Assembly (NCBI RefSeq): GCF_002209535.1
Contig: NZ_NJIG01000019.1
Location: forward strand, 1 to 64,000
DNA: 64,000 bases
Reading direction: 5' to 3'
Source: Achromobacter marplatensis
GTDB lineage: Bacteria; Pseudomonadota; Gammaproteobacteria; Burkholderiales; Burkholderiaceae_B
Shown: positions 1-9,009 of the stretch, piece after piece
Layout of the letters: the number at the start of each line of letters is the position of its first letter
How positions within the stretch are numbered: the first letter of the stretch is position 1
Position numbers and translations under genes: made by a program
The notes under the pieces: generated by a model
Told to the model about the DNA's origin: nothing
The model's input: the letters and a program-made list of their open reading frames with translations, nothing else
The model's database searches: none

Positions 1-63
1 ATCAACCAGATCTGCCGGGATCGACGGCAATTCCCTCAGGGGAGGTTTCTTCTTTGTGGCCAT
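1..63 (-). CDS. Transposase, IS256-like, N-terminal 21 codons only (partial)
   Basis: The frame starts with ATG at 63 and reads MATKKKPPLRELPSIPADL, then continues off the left edge. Many IS256-family (mutator-type, DDE) transposases begin with a lysine-rich MATKKK segment, and the frame sits about 56 bp inside the presumed element end, as expected. No catalytic residue lies in the visible part, so family assignment rests on this short start and the end sequence. Confidence 0.55.
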   Translation of the reverse strand, partial: MATKKKPPLRELPSIPADLVD

Positions 64-119
64 ACATGTGCTCCTTGAGCGGTATGTTAGGCCTCAAACA
101 CAAAATTTATGACACTCCC
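1..119 (-). mobile_element. End of an IS256-type insertion sequence, cut by the window edge
   Basis: On the minus strand a terminal sequence starting GGGAGTGTCATAAATTTTG (from 119 inward) precedes a short leader and the first codons of a transposase. The end sequence and the lysine-rich transposase start resemble IS256-family elements as I remember them. The element border is placed at 119; the bases after it, ATCGAT, lead directly into the first copy of the dispersed repeat at 126. The other end lies outside the window, so neither the target duplication nor intactness can be judged. Confidence 0.6.
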
Positions 120-125
120 ATCGAT

Positions 126-337
126 GATGGGTTACGTGCGGCATACATCCGTGTGCTCAGGCCTATCGGGACGCACTCCACCCATCCTACGACGACGAAC
201 ACCCCCACCCACCTCAATCGTCAACCGCCACCCGCCAACCGGCAACCGGCAACCGCCGACCGGCGGTCGTAGGATGGGTGAAGCGCGGCAAGTCCGGCAT
301 TAGAACGAGCACGTGCATCGCGCGTAACCCATCGTAG
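126..337. repeat. Dispersed 65-bp repeat, locus A (two copies facing outward)
   Basis: Copy 1 is 126-190, starting GATGGGTTACG and ending CCACCCATCCTAC. Copy 2 is 269-333, starting GTAGGATGGGTGAAGCGCG and ending CGCGTAACCCATC. They are in opposite orientation, with 78 bp between them rich in CCGGCAACC motifs. This order is the reverse of that at the loci near 44.9 and 61.5 kb. It lies between the insertion sequence end and the 3' end of the indolepyruvate oxidoreductase gene. Short frames here are not genes. Confidence 0.85.
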
Positions 338-652
338 AGGCATACGTCGAAAGGGTTCACGTGCGCAATGCGCCCAGAATCCCACCAGCATCCTCACGCC
401 GCAAGACACCGACAAGGGACAACCCCGCAAGTCATCCCCAAACCCAAACCACCCCAACCGAAAAACACCCACAACGCCCCCACACGCGAAGCGCCAAAAG
501 CCTCAACGCAAGACAACGCGTACGCTCCCAAAGGCCGCCCGCGCGGCCGGCCGGGAGCGGGCCCCGCAAGACCTTCCACCCCTCCCCGCCGTGGAGAAGA
601 ACCCTAAGCACACCGCCCTCCCCAGCGACCGAGAAATTGCGCTCAACGGAGT
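338..652. other. Gene-free stretch rich in A and C on the plus strand
   Basis: Roughly 300 bases with strong strand asymmetry (runs such as CCAAACCCAAACCACCCC near 430-460) and a GC-rich block near 530-570. Open frames exist in several phases but none has a ribosome binding site, a recognisable domain or a composition like the neighbouring genes. I see no gene or convincing regulatory site. Confidence 0.6.
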
Positions 653-813
653 CCGGTGGGTTGGTGGCCGGTGGGGCGCGGGGCGTCGATAAGCCCGAGG
701 GAATCTGAAGGCAGCCGCCGTAGGCGGCAACGAAGATGACGACGGGGCAGTCCGGAGCGAAGGCTCCGGACCGCAATCGTTGACCCGCGCCCCACCGGCC
801 ACCAACCCGCCGG
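653..813. repeat. 161-bp long inverted repeat element with internal hairpins
   Basis: The left arm 653-681 (CCGGTGGGTTGGTGGCC and on) pairs with the right arm 785-813 with one mismatch in 29 positions. The 103-base centre holds two further hairpins: GCCGCC-GTA-GGCGGC near 713-727 and GTCCGGAGC-GAAG-GCTCCGGAC near 750-771. There is no coding signal. The nested, near-perfect architecture suggests a structured non-autonomous repeat or a folded RNA, lying about 50 bp past the stop of the ior gene. Confidence 0.75.
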
Positions 814-863
814 GCGTCTCAAGAACCACAACCGCCATCACACCACCAATAACAACCACTCCA

Positions 864-3800
864 TCAAGCCGCCCGCACCCCAATCGCCACCACCCTCGCA
901 CTGAACTCCCTCAGCAACTCCTCCCGCTTCCCAGCCACCTTCTCCATCGCCGCCTCCTTGATATGTCCGTAGCCCCGGATCTCCTCCGGCAGCCCCGCTA
1001 ACGTCACCGCCTTTTCCAGATTCCCGCGGTTCAATTTCGACAAGATCGCCGTCATCGTCTCCCGGTACTCCCGGATCAGTTCGCGTTCCGCGCGCCGTTC
1101 CGCCGTGTAGCCGAACACATCCAGCCGCGTCCCCCGCAACCGCCGCAACTTCGCCAGCACGCCGAACACCTTCAGCATTCCCGGTCCGTAGCTGCGCTTG
1201 ATCAGATGGCCTTGCTTGTCGCGTCGGGAGAACAGCGGAGGAGCCAGGTGAAAGCGCAGTTTCCAATCACCTTCGAACTGCTCGCCGACTTTCTTCACGA
1301 ACTCGCCGTCCGAATACAGCCGCGCCACCTCGTATTCGTCCTTGTAGGCCATCAGCTTGAAGGCGTTGCGCGCCACGGCCATCGCCAGGCGGTTCGTTCC
1401 CGTGGCTTCCTGTTCCGCTCGGGCCACCTTGTCCACCAGGTCCGTGTACTGCTTCGCGTAGGCCTCGTTCTGGTATTGCGTCAGGAACGCCTTGCGCACC
1501 GCCACCAACTGCGCCAATTCGCCAGCGGGTTTCTTCAGTTCGGTCACGGGTGCGGCGCGCGGGCGTTTGATTTCGATGATGTCTTCGGGCGGGGCAATCG
1601 GCATGCCGCCGTTGGCCAAGATCCGCATCACATCGGCCATGTCGTGCGCGGCGCGGCGGCCCCAGGCGAAGGCGGCCTGGTTGTTCGCCACTTGCTGGCC
1701 GTTGAGCTCGATCGCGCGCAGCAGCGCCTCTTGCGACAGCGGGATCCAGCCCTTCTGGTACGCGTAGCCCATCATCAGGGGGTTGGCGTAGATGGCGTCG
1801 CCCAGCAGCACCACCGCCATCGCGGCCGCGTCCACCGTGTGCAAGTTCTCCTTGCCGCAGGCCGCCTGCAGGTCGGCGGTCAGGTTGGCGCCGGGCAGCG
1901 TCCAATCAGGATTCGAGACGAAAGCGGCAGTGGGCGCGTTGTCGCGGTTCAGCAGCGCGCGGGTGCGGCCCGGGCGCAGGCGCGCCATGCTGTCCGCGCT
2001 GGTGGCAACCACCAGGTCGCCCGCCAGCAGCAGGTCGGCCTCGCCCATGGCAACCCGTGTATTCATCAGGTGCTCGGGCGATTGCGCCAGCACCACGTGC
2101 GAATACACGGCGCCGCCCTTTTGCGCCAGGCCGGCCATGTCCAGCACCGAACAGCCCTTGCCTTCCAGGTGCGCCGCCATGCCCAGCAATTGGCTGATGG
2201 TGACGACGCCCGTGCCCCCCACGCCAGCGATGAAGACGCCGTAGGGCTGATCCAGCGCGGGCGCGCGCGGGGCGGGCACGGCTTCGTCGATGCCCCCTTC
2301 CTGCGACAAGGCCTTGGGCTTTCTCAGCTTGCCGCCTTCCACCGTCACGAAGCTGGGGCAGAAGCCCTTCAGACAGGAGAAGTCCTTGTTGCAGCTGGAT
2401 TGGTTGATGGCACGCTTGCGGCCGAATTCGGTTTCCAGCGGCTCCACCGACAGGCAATGCGACTTCTGCGAACAATCGCCGCAGCCTTCGCAGACGCGTT
2501 CGTTGATGACGACGCGGCGCGCCGGGTCAGGATAGGCGTTGCGCTTGCGGCGGCGGCGCTTTTCGGTGGCACAGGTCTGGTCGTAGATCAGCACCGACAC
2601 GCCAGGATGCTCGCGCAGTTCTCGCATCACCGCGTCCAGTTCGTCGCGGTGCATTACCGGCACGCCCGGCGCCAGGTCGGTGACGTCGTTGTACTTGTCG
2701 GGGTCGTCTGTCACGACGACGATCTTGTCGATGCCTTCGGCGGCCATCTGGCGGCTGATCATCGGCACGCTGATCGGGCCATCGACGGGCTGCCCGCCCG
2801 TCATGGCGACGGCGTCGTTGAACAGGATCTTGTAGGTGATAGGCACCTTGGCTGCCACGGCGGCGCGGATAGCCAGCAGCCCGGAATGGAAGTACGTGCC
2901 GTCTCCCAGGTTGGCGAAGACGTGCTTTTCCTCGGTGAACGGCGCCTGGCCCACCCAGGGCACGCCCTCGCCGCCCATCTGCGTGTAGACCTCGGTGTTG
3001 CGGTCCATCCACCGCACCATGTAGTGGCAGCCGATGCCCGCCATGCCGCGCGAGCCTTCGGGCAGGCGGGTCGATGTGTTGTGCGGACAGCCCGAACAGA
3101 ACCAGGGCTTGCGCTCTTCGACGACGCGCGGGCGCGCCAGGGCCTGGTCGCGACCGCTGATGAAATCCAGCCGGGCGAGGATGCCGGCGCGCACGTCCTC
3201 GGGCAATTCAAACCGCAACAGGCGCGCGGCGATCGCCTTGGCGACCATCGCCGGAGAAAACTCGTAGTGCGCGGGCAGCAGCCAATTGCCTTGCGGGACC
3301 GACCATTCGCCGCCGTCCTTGTCGTCGAACTTGCCGGCCACGCGCGGAATCTTCTTGCCGCTGCCGATCCAGCTGAACAGCTCTTCCTTCAACTGGTATT
3401 CCAGCACCTGGCGCTTTTCCTCGACGACCAGGATCTCGTCCAGGCCTTCGGCGAACTGCTGCATGCCAGTGGATTCCAGCGGCCACACCATGCCCACCTT
3501 GAACAGGCGCAGGCCGATGCGCTGGCAGACGGCTTCGGACAACCCCAGGTCGGACAGCGCTTGGCGCGTGTCCAGATACGCCTTGCCGGAAGTCATGATA
3601 CCGAAGCGCGCATCACGCTCGGGCACATGCCAAAGTTGGCGATTAAGCTTGTTGGCGCGTGCGTAGGCCAGCGCGGCGTATAGCTTATAGTCGAGCAGCC
3701 GAGCCTCTTGCTGCAGCGGCGTGTCCGGCACCCGGATGTTCAGGCCGTCGGCCGGCATCAGAAAGTCTTCGGGCAGCTGAATGCGCACGCGGTGCGGGTC

Positions 3801-4472
3801 TACATCCACCGAGGCCGACACTTCGACGATGTCGGTGATGCATTTCATGCCCACCCATACGCCGGCGTAGCGGCTCATCGCCCAGCCGTGCAGGCCGAAA
3901 TCCAGCACTTCCTGGACGCTGGCCGGAAACAGCGCCGGGATCATGCAGGCCTTCAGGATATGGTCGCTTTGGTGCGGCAGCGTGGAGGACTTGGCCGGAT
4001 GGTCGTCGCCCGCCACCACCAGCACGCCGCCGTGGCGCGAGGTGCCGGCCGCATTCGCGTGCTTGAAGACGTCGCCGCAGCGGTCCACGCCGGGGCCTTT
4101 GCCGTACCACATGCCGAACACGCCGTCGTACTTGGCGCCGGGAAACAGGTTGACCTGCTGCGACCCCCACACGGCGGTGGCGGCCAGGTCTTCGTTGATG
4201 CCCGGTTGGAACTCGACGTGGTGGGCCTTGAGGTACTTGGCCGCCTTCCACATGTTCTGGTCCACGCCGCCCAGCGGCGACCCTCGGTAGCCCGACACGA
4301 AGCCCGCCGTGTTCAACCCCGCCCGCACGTCCCGCACGCGCTGCATCATCGGCAGGCGAACCAGGGCGTGGATGCCGCTCATCCACGCGCGGCCGGATTC
4401 CAGGGTGTATTTGTCGTCCAGCTGGACGGATTCAAGCGCGGCGCGCAAGGCGGGCGGCAGGGGGGCATTCAT
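864..4472 (-). CDS. ior: Indolepyruvate:ferredoxin oxidoreductase, fused single-chain form
   Basis: This 1202-residue enzyme oxidatively decarboxylates arylpyruvates (indolepyruvate and related 2-oxoacids) to acyl-CoA, passing electrons to ferredoxin. It fuses what archaea encode as IorA and IorB. Residues 1-440 form the pyruvate-oxidoreductase-like alpha region; the thiamine-diphosphate segment follows at about 455-635 with GDGTYFHSG near 523-531. Clustered cysteines at 661, 664, 667, 673 and 694, 700, 705 look like iron-sulfur ligands. The gamma domain begins near 744 with GVGGTG, and a long C-terminal region follows. The start is ATG at 4472; an upstream in-frame ATG at 4616 would add a basic, unrelated 48-residue tail and is rejected. 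The gene is monocistronic and divergent from mutY. Confidence 0.9.
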   Translation of the reverse strand: MNAPLPPALRAALESVQLDDKYTLESGRAWMSGIHALVRLPMMQRVRDVRAGLNTAGFVSGYRGSPLGGVDQNMWKAAKYLKAHHVEFQPGINEDLAATAVWGSQQVNLFPGAKYDGVFGMWYGKGPGVDRCGDVFKHANAAGTSRHGGVLVVAGDDHPAKSSTLPHQSDHILKACMIPALFPASVQEVLDFGLHGWAMSRYAGVWVGMKCITDIVEVSASVDVDPHRVRIQLPEDFLMPADGLNIRVPDTPLQQEARLLDYKLYAALAYARANKLNRQLWHVPERDARFGIMTSGKAYLDTRQALSDLGLSEAVCQRIGLRLFKVGMVWPLESTGMQQFAEGLDEILVVEEKRQVLEYQLKEELFSWIGSGKKIPRVAGKFDDKDGGEWSVPQGNWLLPAHYEFSPAMVAKAIAARLLRFELPEDVRAGILARLDFISGRDQALARPRVVEERKPWFCSGCPHNTSTRLPEGSRGMAGIGCHYMVRWMDRNTEVYTQMGGEGVPWVGQAPFTEEKHVFANLGDGTYFHSGLLAIRAAVAAKVPITYKILFNDAVAMTGGQPVDGPISVPMISRQMAAEGIDKIVVVTDDPDKYNDVTDLAPGVPVMHRDELDAVMRELREHPGVSVLIYDQTCATEKRRRRKRNAYPDPARRVVINERVCEGCGDCSQKSHCLSVEPLETEFGRKRAINQSSCNKDFSCLKGFCPSFVTVEGGKLRKPKALSQEGGIDEAVPAPRAPALDQPYGVFIAGVGGTGVVTISQLLGMAAHLEGKGCSVLDMAGLAQKGGAVYSHVVLAQSPEHLMNTRVAMGEADLLLAGDLVVATSADSMARLRPGRTRALLNRDNAPTAAFVSNPDWTLPGANLTADLQAACGKENLHTVDAAAMAVVLLGDAIYANPLMMGYAYQKGWIPLSQEALLRAIELNGQQVANNQAAFAWGRRAAHDMADVMRILANGGMPIAPPEDIIEIKRPRAAPVTELKKPAGELAQLVAVRKAFLTQYQNEAYAKQYTDLVDKVARAEQEATGTNRLAMAVARNAFKLMAYKDEYEVARLYSDGEFVKKVGEQFEGDWKLRFHLAPPLFSRRDKQGHLIKRSYGPGMLKVFGVLAKLRRLRGTRLDVFGYTAERRAERELIREYRETMTAILSKLNRGNLEKAVTLAGLPEEIRGYGHIKEAAMEKVAGKREELLREFSARVVAIGVRAA

Positions 4473-4669
4473 GTCTCGACTCCAAGATCTGGATGCCCCC
4501 ACCAGCTTCGCGTCGCGCGCCATGCGCGCCCGCGGGCCAACAAGGGCCGTGAAAGTGAAGTGATGGCGCTTTCGCGCTCTAGGTAGGGCCTGGCAACACC
4601 CAAAAGCGCGTCGCACAGGCTCTTAGTTGTAACCGGTCGCCCCGACCCCGGCAATAGGGCGATGCGATA

Positions 4670-5749
4670 ATGAGCGCCATGGAATTCGCCCCTCGTATCG
4701 TCGCCTGGCAGCGCCAGCATGGCCGCCATGATCTGCCCTGGCAAAACACGCGTGACCCGTATCGGATCTGGCTGTCCGAGATCATGTTGCAGCAGACGCA
4801 AGTGGCCACCGTGATCCCCTATTACGACCGCTTCCTGCAACGCTTCCCGGACGTAGCCGCGCTGGCCGCCGCCGCCCAGGAAGACGTGATGCCGTACTGG
4901 GCCGGACTGGGCTACTACGCCCGCGCCCGCAACCTGCACCGTTGCGCGCAGGAAATCGCGCGCGACTGGAACGGCCGCTTCCCGCCCACCGCGGAAGCCA
5001 TCGCGACCCTGCCCGGCATCGGCCGGTCCACGGCGGCGGCGATTGCGGCGTTCGCCTACGGCGAGCGTTCGCCCATCCTGGACGGCAACGTCAAGCGCGT
5101 GTTCACGCGCCACTTCGGCATTGCCGGCGATCCCGCCAAGCGGGAAATCGAAACGCGGCTATGGGCGCTGGCCGACGCCCAGGTCGAGGCGGCCCCCGGC
5201 CTGGACATGGCCGCCTACACGCAAGGGTTGATGGATCTGGGCGCCACGCTGTGCACGCGCGGCAAGCCCGCTTGCGACAAATGCCCGGTGGCCGACAGCT
5301 GCGTCGCCCGCCGCGAGGGCCGCCAGGCCGAACTGCCCACCCCCAAAGTGCGCCGCGCAATACCGGAACGCGAGACCTGTATGTTGGTGCTGCAACACCA
5401 AGGGGCTTTCCTGTTGCAGCAACGGCCCGAACCCGGCATTTGGGGCGGCCTGTGGAGCCTGCCCGAATTCGACGTGGCGGGCGACCCCGACGCCGCATCG
5501 CGCGCGCTGGGCCTGGAGCCCGAACAACGCTTTGAACTGGCCGCCTTCGCCCACACCTTCACGCACTACCGCCTGCACATCCGGCCATGGCTGGTGCCTG
5601 TGCGCGCAGCCAGCCTGCGCGAATCGGCGCTGCCGGAACGCTGGGTCCATGCGGATAAGCTGGCATCCATGGCGCTGCCCGCGCCGGTCAAGAAGCTGCT
5701 GCAGGGGCTGGTGGACGCGGGGATGCAGGACAGCTTGTTCCGCGACTAG
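4670..5749 (+). CDS. mutY: A/G-specific adenine DNA glycosylase MutY
   Basis: MutY removes adenine mispaired with 8-oxoguanine or guanine in base-excision repair. Everything needed is visible in the 359 residues: catalytic Glu37 in SEIMLQQTQ, helix-hairpin-helix LPGIG at 114-118, catalytic Asp138 in ILDGNVKRV, and the 4Fe-4S cluster cysteines 195, 202, 205, 211 with C-x6-C-x2-C-x5-C spacing. A NUDIX-like C-terminal domain (about 230-350) reads the oxidised guanine. Two ATGs, at 4670 and 4679, are possible starts and neither has a ribosome binding site; GATAAT at 4666-4671 lies seven bases before the second. The stop overlaps the stop of the convergent regulator by four bases. Confidence 0.96.
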   Translation: MSAMEFAPRIVAWQRQHGRHDLPWQNTRDPYRIWLSEIMLQQTQVATVIPYYDRFLQRFPDVAALAAAAQEDVMPYWAGLGYYARARNLHRCAQEIARDWNGRFPPTAEAIATLPGIGRSTAAAIAAFAYGERSPILDGNVKRVFTRHFGIAGDPAKREIETRLWALADAQVEAAPGLDMAAYTQGLMDLGATLCTRGKPACDKCPVADSCVARREGRQAELPTPKVRRAIPERETCMLVLQHQGAFLLQQRPEPGIWGGLWSLPEFDVAGDPDAASRALGLEPEQRFELAAFAHTFTHYRLHIRPWLVPVRAASLRESALPERWVHADKLASMALPAPVKKLLQGLVDAGMQDSLFRD

Positions 5750-6579
5750 GCCTCGGCCTGCGCCGCCCCGCTCAGCAGCATCACCAGCTTCAGGTCCGGA
5801 TGGGTCGCCAGCCGGAACGTGATCTGCTGGAAGGCCAGCTTGCCGTCCCGGGGGTGCTGGAATTCACGCAACCCCCCCTCGCGCTCCACCACGGCGTGGC
5901 GCGTCCACCAATGGGCGAACACGGGGCTCTGGCGGCTTAATGTGTCCAGCAGGCCCAGCACCGCTGGTTCGTCCAGGTGTGCGCCGGCGTCCGCGCGAAA
6001 CTCCGCCACGACGCGGCGGGCGCGCTGGTCCCAATCCACCACCAGTTCGCGCGCGGCCGGGTCCATGAAGATGTAGCGCAGCAGGTTCGGTTCGGGGTCG
6101 CGCGTGGGCCAGTCGTCGAACAGGTCGCGCAACGGCTCGTTGTAGGCCAGCACGTTCCAGGCGCGGTCCAGCACGTAGGCGGGCGCGTCGATGGCGTTCA
6201 CGCATTCCTGCAGCGGACCGGGCGCGGCACCCGCGTCGTCGCGCGCGTGTTGCGGGTCGGCGCAGTCGGCCAGGTCGAACAGGTAGGCCCGCTCGGCGCG
6301 GGCCAGTTGCAGCACGCCCGCGATGCGTGACCAGACCGAGGGCGACACCGAAACTTCCCGCCCCTGCTCGATCCAGGTGTACCAGGTGACGCTGATGCCG
6401 CACAGTTGGGCGACTTCTTCGCGCCGCAGCCCCGGCGTGCGGCGGCGCATGCCTTCGGGCAGCCCGGCCATCTGGGGGGTGATGCGGGAACGGGCGCTGC
6501 GGACGAATTCGCCCAGCGCCTGTCGGCGCAAGGGGGAACCGTCCTGATTGGCGGCGCCGGCAAGGGGGGAAGTAGTCAT
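5746..6579 (-). CDS. XRE-family regulator with MmyB-like ligand-binding domain
   Basis: This 277-residue protein has an N-terminal helix-turn-helix (about 51-95, TPGLRREEVAQLCGISVTW) and a C-terminal PAS-like domain of the MmyB type (about 115-270) thought to bind a small, perhaps lipidic, ligand. Actinobacterial and proteobacterial relatives usually control a neighbouring oxidoreductase or methyltransferase. Here the gene is divergent from a class I methyltransferase whose start is 93 bp away, a plausible target. The ATG at 6579 is chosen because the frame continues upstream only as sequence unlike the family. Ligand and targets are unknown. Confidence 0.85.
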   Translation of the reverse strand: MTTSPLAGAANQDGSPLRRQALGEFVRSARSRITPQMAGLPEGMRRRTPGLRREEVAQLCGISVTWYTWIEQGREVSVSPSVWSRIAGVLQLARAERAYLFDLADCADPQHARDDAGAAPGPLQECVNAIDAPAYVLDRAWNVLAYNEPLRDLFDDWPTRDPEPNLLRYIFMDPAARELVVDWDQRARRVVAEFRADAGAHLDEPAVLGLLDTLSRQSPVFAHWWTRHAVVEREGGLREFQHPRDGKLAFQQITFRLATHPDLKLVMLLSGAAQAEA

Positions 6580-6672
6580 ACCAGGATAAGCAATGGGCTT
6601 GTACGTGTATACGGGCCCGCCTATCTTAGCGCCTGCACCCGTTGTTCCGTACCCAGCCCCTTGAGGATATCC

Positions 6673-7443
6673 ATGACCGCCAGTACCCACGACGCCGCCG
6701 TCGACCGTCAATTCAGCCCCCGCGCCACCGCCTACCTGACCAGCGCCGTCCACGCCCAGGGCGAAGACCTGCAGCAAATGGCCGGCATTGCGCGCCAGCA
6801 CCCCGATGCGCGCGTGCTGGACCTGGGCTGTGGCGGCGGCCACGTGAGCTTTCACGTCGCGCCCGAAGTCCGCCACGTCACCGCCTACGACCTGTCGCAG
6901 CAGATGCTGGACGTGGTGGCGGCCGAAGCCGCCAAGCGCGGCCTGGCCAACCTCGTCACCTGTCAGGGCAAGGCCGAATACTTGCCGTTCGCCGACGGCG
7001 AATTCGACCTGGTGATGTCGCGCTATTCCACCCACCACTGGCAGGACGCCGGACGCGGCCTGCGCGAAGCCTTCCGCGTGCTCAAGCCCGGCGGCATCGC
7101 CGTGTTCGCCGACGTGGTCTCGCCCGGCGAGCCGCTGCTGGATACCTGGCTGCAGACCATCGAAGTGCTGCGAGACACCTCGCACGTGCGCGACTACTCG
7201 GTGGCGGAATGGACGCGCATGCTGACCGAAGCCGGCTTCACCCTGCAAGGGCTGTCGCCGCGCCGCCTGCCGCTGGAATTCCAGACCTGGGTTACGCGCA
7301 TGCGCACGCCGGACACGCTGGTGGCGGCGCTGCGCCACATGTTCGGCATTGCGCCGGACGTGGTGCGCGCGCACTTCGACGTGCAGGAAGACGGCTCCTT
7401 CACCAGCGACACAGCCACGATCGTGGTGAAGAAGCCGGGCTGA
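6673..7443 (+). CDS. Class I SAM-dependent methyltransferase (UbiE/YcgJ-like)
   Basis: The 256-residue protein carries the SAM-binding motif VLDLGCGGGH at 48-57, the acidic post-II loop (AYDLSQQML) and the KPGG motif of Methyltransf_11 proteins. The substrate is not evident; relatives are annotated loosely as UbiE-like, but the true UbiE lies at 34785-35561, so a separate role is likely. A GAGGA ribosome binding site precedes the ATG at 6673. It shares a 93-bp intergenic region with the divergent XRE regulator, which probably controls it. It ends 12 bp before the stop of the convergent uxuB. Confidence 0.88.
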   Translation: MTASTHDAAVDRQFSPRATAYLTSAVHAQGEDLQQMAGIARQHPDARVLDLGCGGGHVSFHVAPEVRHVTAYDLSQQMLDVVAAEAAKRGLANLVTCQGKAEYLPFADGEFDLVMSRYSTHHWQDAGRGLREAFRVLKPGGIAVFADVVSPGEPLLDTWLQTIEVLRDTSHVRDYSVAEWTRMLTEAGFTLQGLSPRRLPLEFQTWVTRMRTPDTLVAALRHMFGIAPDVVRAHFDVQEDGSFTSDTATIVVKKPG

Positions 7444-7460
7444 TCCGATCCCGGATCAGC
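7439..7460. terminator. Hairpin between convergent stops (no U-run)
   Basis: GCTGATCCG (7439-7447) and CGGATCAGC (7452-7460) form a perfect nine-base stem with an ATCC loop. It spans the stop of the methyltransferase gene and reaches the last codons of uxuB. No T-run follows on either strand, so it may only pause transcription or protect mRNA ends. Confidence 0.4.
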
Positions 7461-9009
7461 GGGGTGTGGCGGCTGCCAGCGCGGCCAGCGCGCCGGCCAC
7501 GCCCTGGCTGCGCAAGGACTGCGCCGCCTGCGCCACGGCCCGCACGAAACGCGGGTCCTGGCCCAGATCCCCGAACACCGGCGCCAGGCTCGTCATCGAC
7601 CCGGCCCAGGCCAACATCGCCGCCGGCCCCTCCCCCGATCGCTGCGCCGCCTGTTCCGCCAACGCGTACTGCTGCGCCAGGCGGTCGGCCATGGGGTCCT
7701 GGATCTCGTAGCGGCGTCCCGCCTGATCCACGCCCCGCAAGAAGTGCAGCCACCCCGCCACGGCCAGCGCCAGGCCGGGTATGGGCAGATCCGCCGTCAG
7801 CCGCGCGCGCACGGTGTCCAAGAGGCGCTGCGGCAGCTTCTGCGAGCCATCCATCGCAATCTGCCGGGTCTGGTGCTTGAGCGCCGGGTTCTGGTAGCGC
7901 TGCAGCAAGCGGGCTTGATACTGCGCCAGGTCCAGGCCCGGCAACGCCGGCAGGGTCGGCACGATCTCGTCGCCTATCAGCGCGGCCAGATAGGCTTTCA
8001 AGGCAGGATGGGCCATCGCCTGGTCCACCGTCTCCCAGCCGGCCATCACCGACAGATAGGCCAGCGCCGAATGCGCGCCGTTGACCGTGCGCAGCTTCAG
8101 CGTTTCGAAGGGCGCGGCCTCGGCCACGAAGCGCGCGCCGCCCGCGGTCCAGTCCGGCCTGCCGGCGGCAAAGCGGTCTTCCATCACCCATTCCAGATAC
8201 GGCTCGGCCAGCACCGGCCATGCATCGTGTGCGCCCAACGCATCGGCCACCGCGCGACGGTCGTCGTCCGTCGTGCGGGGCACGATGCGGTCCACCATCG
8301 AACACGGAAACGCGCAGGACGACGCGATCCATGCCGCCAGGGCGCGGTCGACCTGCTCGGCAAACGCCAGCACCATGCCGCGCAGCAGATGACCGTTGCT
8401 GGGCAGGTTGTCCAGCGACATCAGTGTGATGGGTCCAAGCCCCGCCGCGCGCCGCTGTTGCAAGCCCCACGCCAGAAAGCCGATCGTGCTGCGCGGGGCC
8501 AACGGCTGCCCCAGGTCGTGCACGATGTCGGGGTGGTCCAGGTTCAGCCGGCCACTGGCCGGATCATGGCAATAACCCTTCTCGGTCACGGTGACGCTGA
8601 CGATGCGCGTGTCCGCATGCGCGATGCGCGCCAGCACCGCCTGCGGATCTTCCGGCGCGACCAGGGTTTCCAGCAGGCAGCCGATGACCGCGACGTGCTG
8701 GCGCGGTTGGCCCGCTGCATCGGCGCTGCGCAGGGCCAAGGCGTACAGCCCGTCCTGCGGCGCCAGCGCATCGCGCGTATCGGCCTGGCGCAGCGAGACG
8801 CCGCAAATGCCCCAGCCGCGATCCGCGCCGGCATGCAGCGCGGCTTCGTTGACCGCCGCCAGGTGCGCGCGCGCGAACGCGCCCAGCCCCAAGTGCACGA
8901 TGCCCGCGCGCAAGGCGGCCCGGTCATAGCCGGGGCGCGCCACCGTGTCCGGCAGCGCGGACAAGCCCGCGGGCGACAGGCGCGCCGCGCCGGCGGCTAC
9001 CAGTTCCAT
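7456..9009 (-). CDS. uxuB: Fructuronate reductase / D-mannonate oxidoreductase (mannitol dehydrogenase family)
   Basis: The enzyme interconverts D-fructuronate and D-mannonate with NAD(H). The 517-residue length and architecture fit the long-chain polyol dehydrogenases: a nucleotide-binding GIVHLGLGAFARAH at 36-49 and the catalytic-domain signature KLRTVNGAHS at 304-313 (Lys304, Asn309, His312). The gene is last in a nine-gene operon and its start overlaps the end of the mannonate dehydratase gene by 13 bases, implying coupled translation. Family members also reduce tagaturonate or oxidise mannitol or arabinitol; adjacency to ManD makes fructuronate/mannonate the best reading. Confidence 0.85.
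   Translation of the reverse strand: MELVAAGAARLSPAGLSALPDTVARPGYDRAALRAGIVHLGLGAFARAHLAAVNEAALHAGADRGWGICGVSLRQADTRDALAPQDGLYALALRSADAAGQPRQHVAVIGCLLETLVAPEDPQAVLARIAHADTRIVSVTVTEKGYCHDPASGRLNLDHPDIVHDLGQPLAPRSTIGFLAWGLQQRRAAGLGPITLMSLDNLPSNGHLLRGMVLAFAEQVDRALAAWIASSCAFPCSMVDRIVPRTTDDDRRAVADALGAHDAWPVLAEPYLEWVMEDRFAAGRPDWTAGGARFVAEAAPFETLKLRTVNGAHSALAYLSVMAGWETVDQAMAHPALKAYLAALIGDEIVPTLPALPGLDLAQYQARLLQRYQNPALKHQTRQIAMDGSQKLPQRLLDTVRARLTADLPIPGLALAVAGWLHFLRGVDQAGRRYEIQDPMADRLAQQYALAEQAAQRSGEGPAAMLAWAGSMTSLAPVFGDLGQDPRFVRAVAQAAQSLRSQGVAGALAALAAATPR

Noticed and set aside
221..901. Overlapping frames on both strands before the ior gene
   Set aside because: They cover repeats and the long inverted repeat, lack ribosome binding sites and resemble no protein I know.
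1206..3683. Long open frame (825 codons) opposite the indolepyruvate oxidoreductase gene
   Set aside because: It is the antisense shadow of a high-G+C gene: His/Arg/Gly/Gln-rich composition, no domain, no ribosome binding site.
4473..4616. 48-residue N-terminal extension of the indolepyruvate oxidoreductase
   Set aside because: The added residues are basic and unlike the family, while ATG at 4472 begins the conserved MNAPLPPALR-type start.
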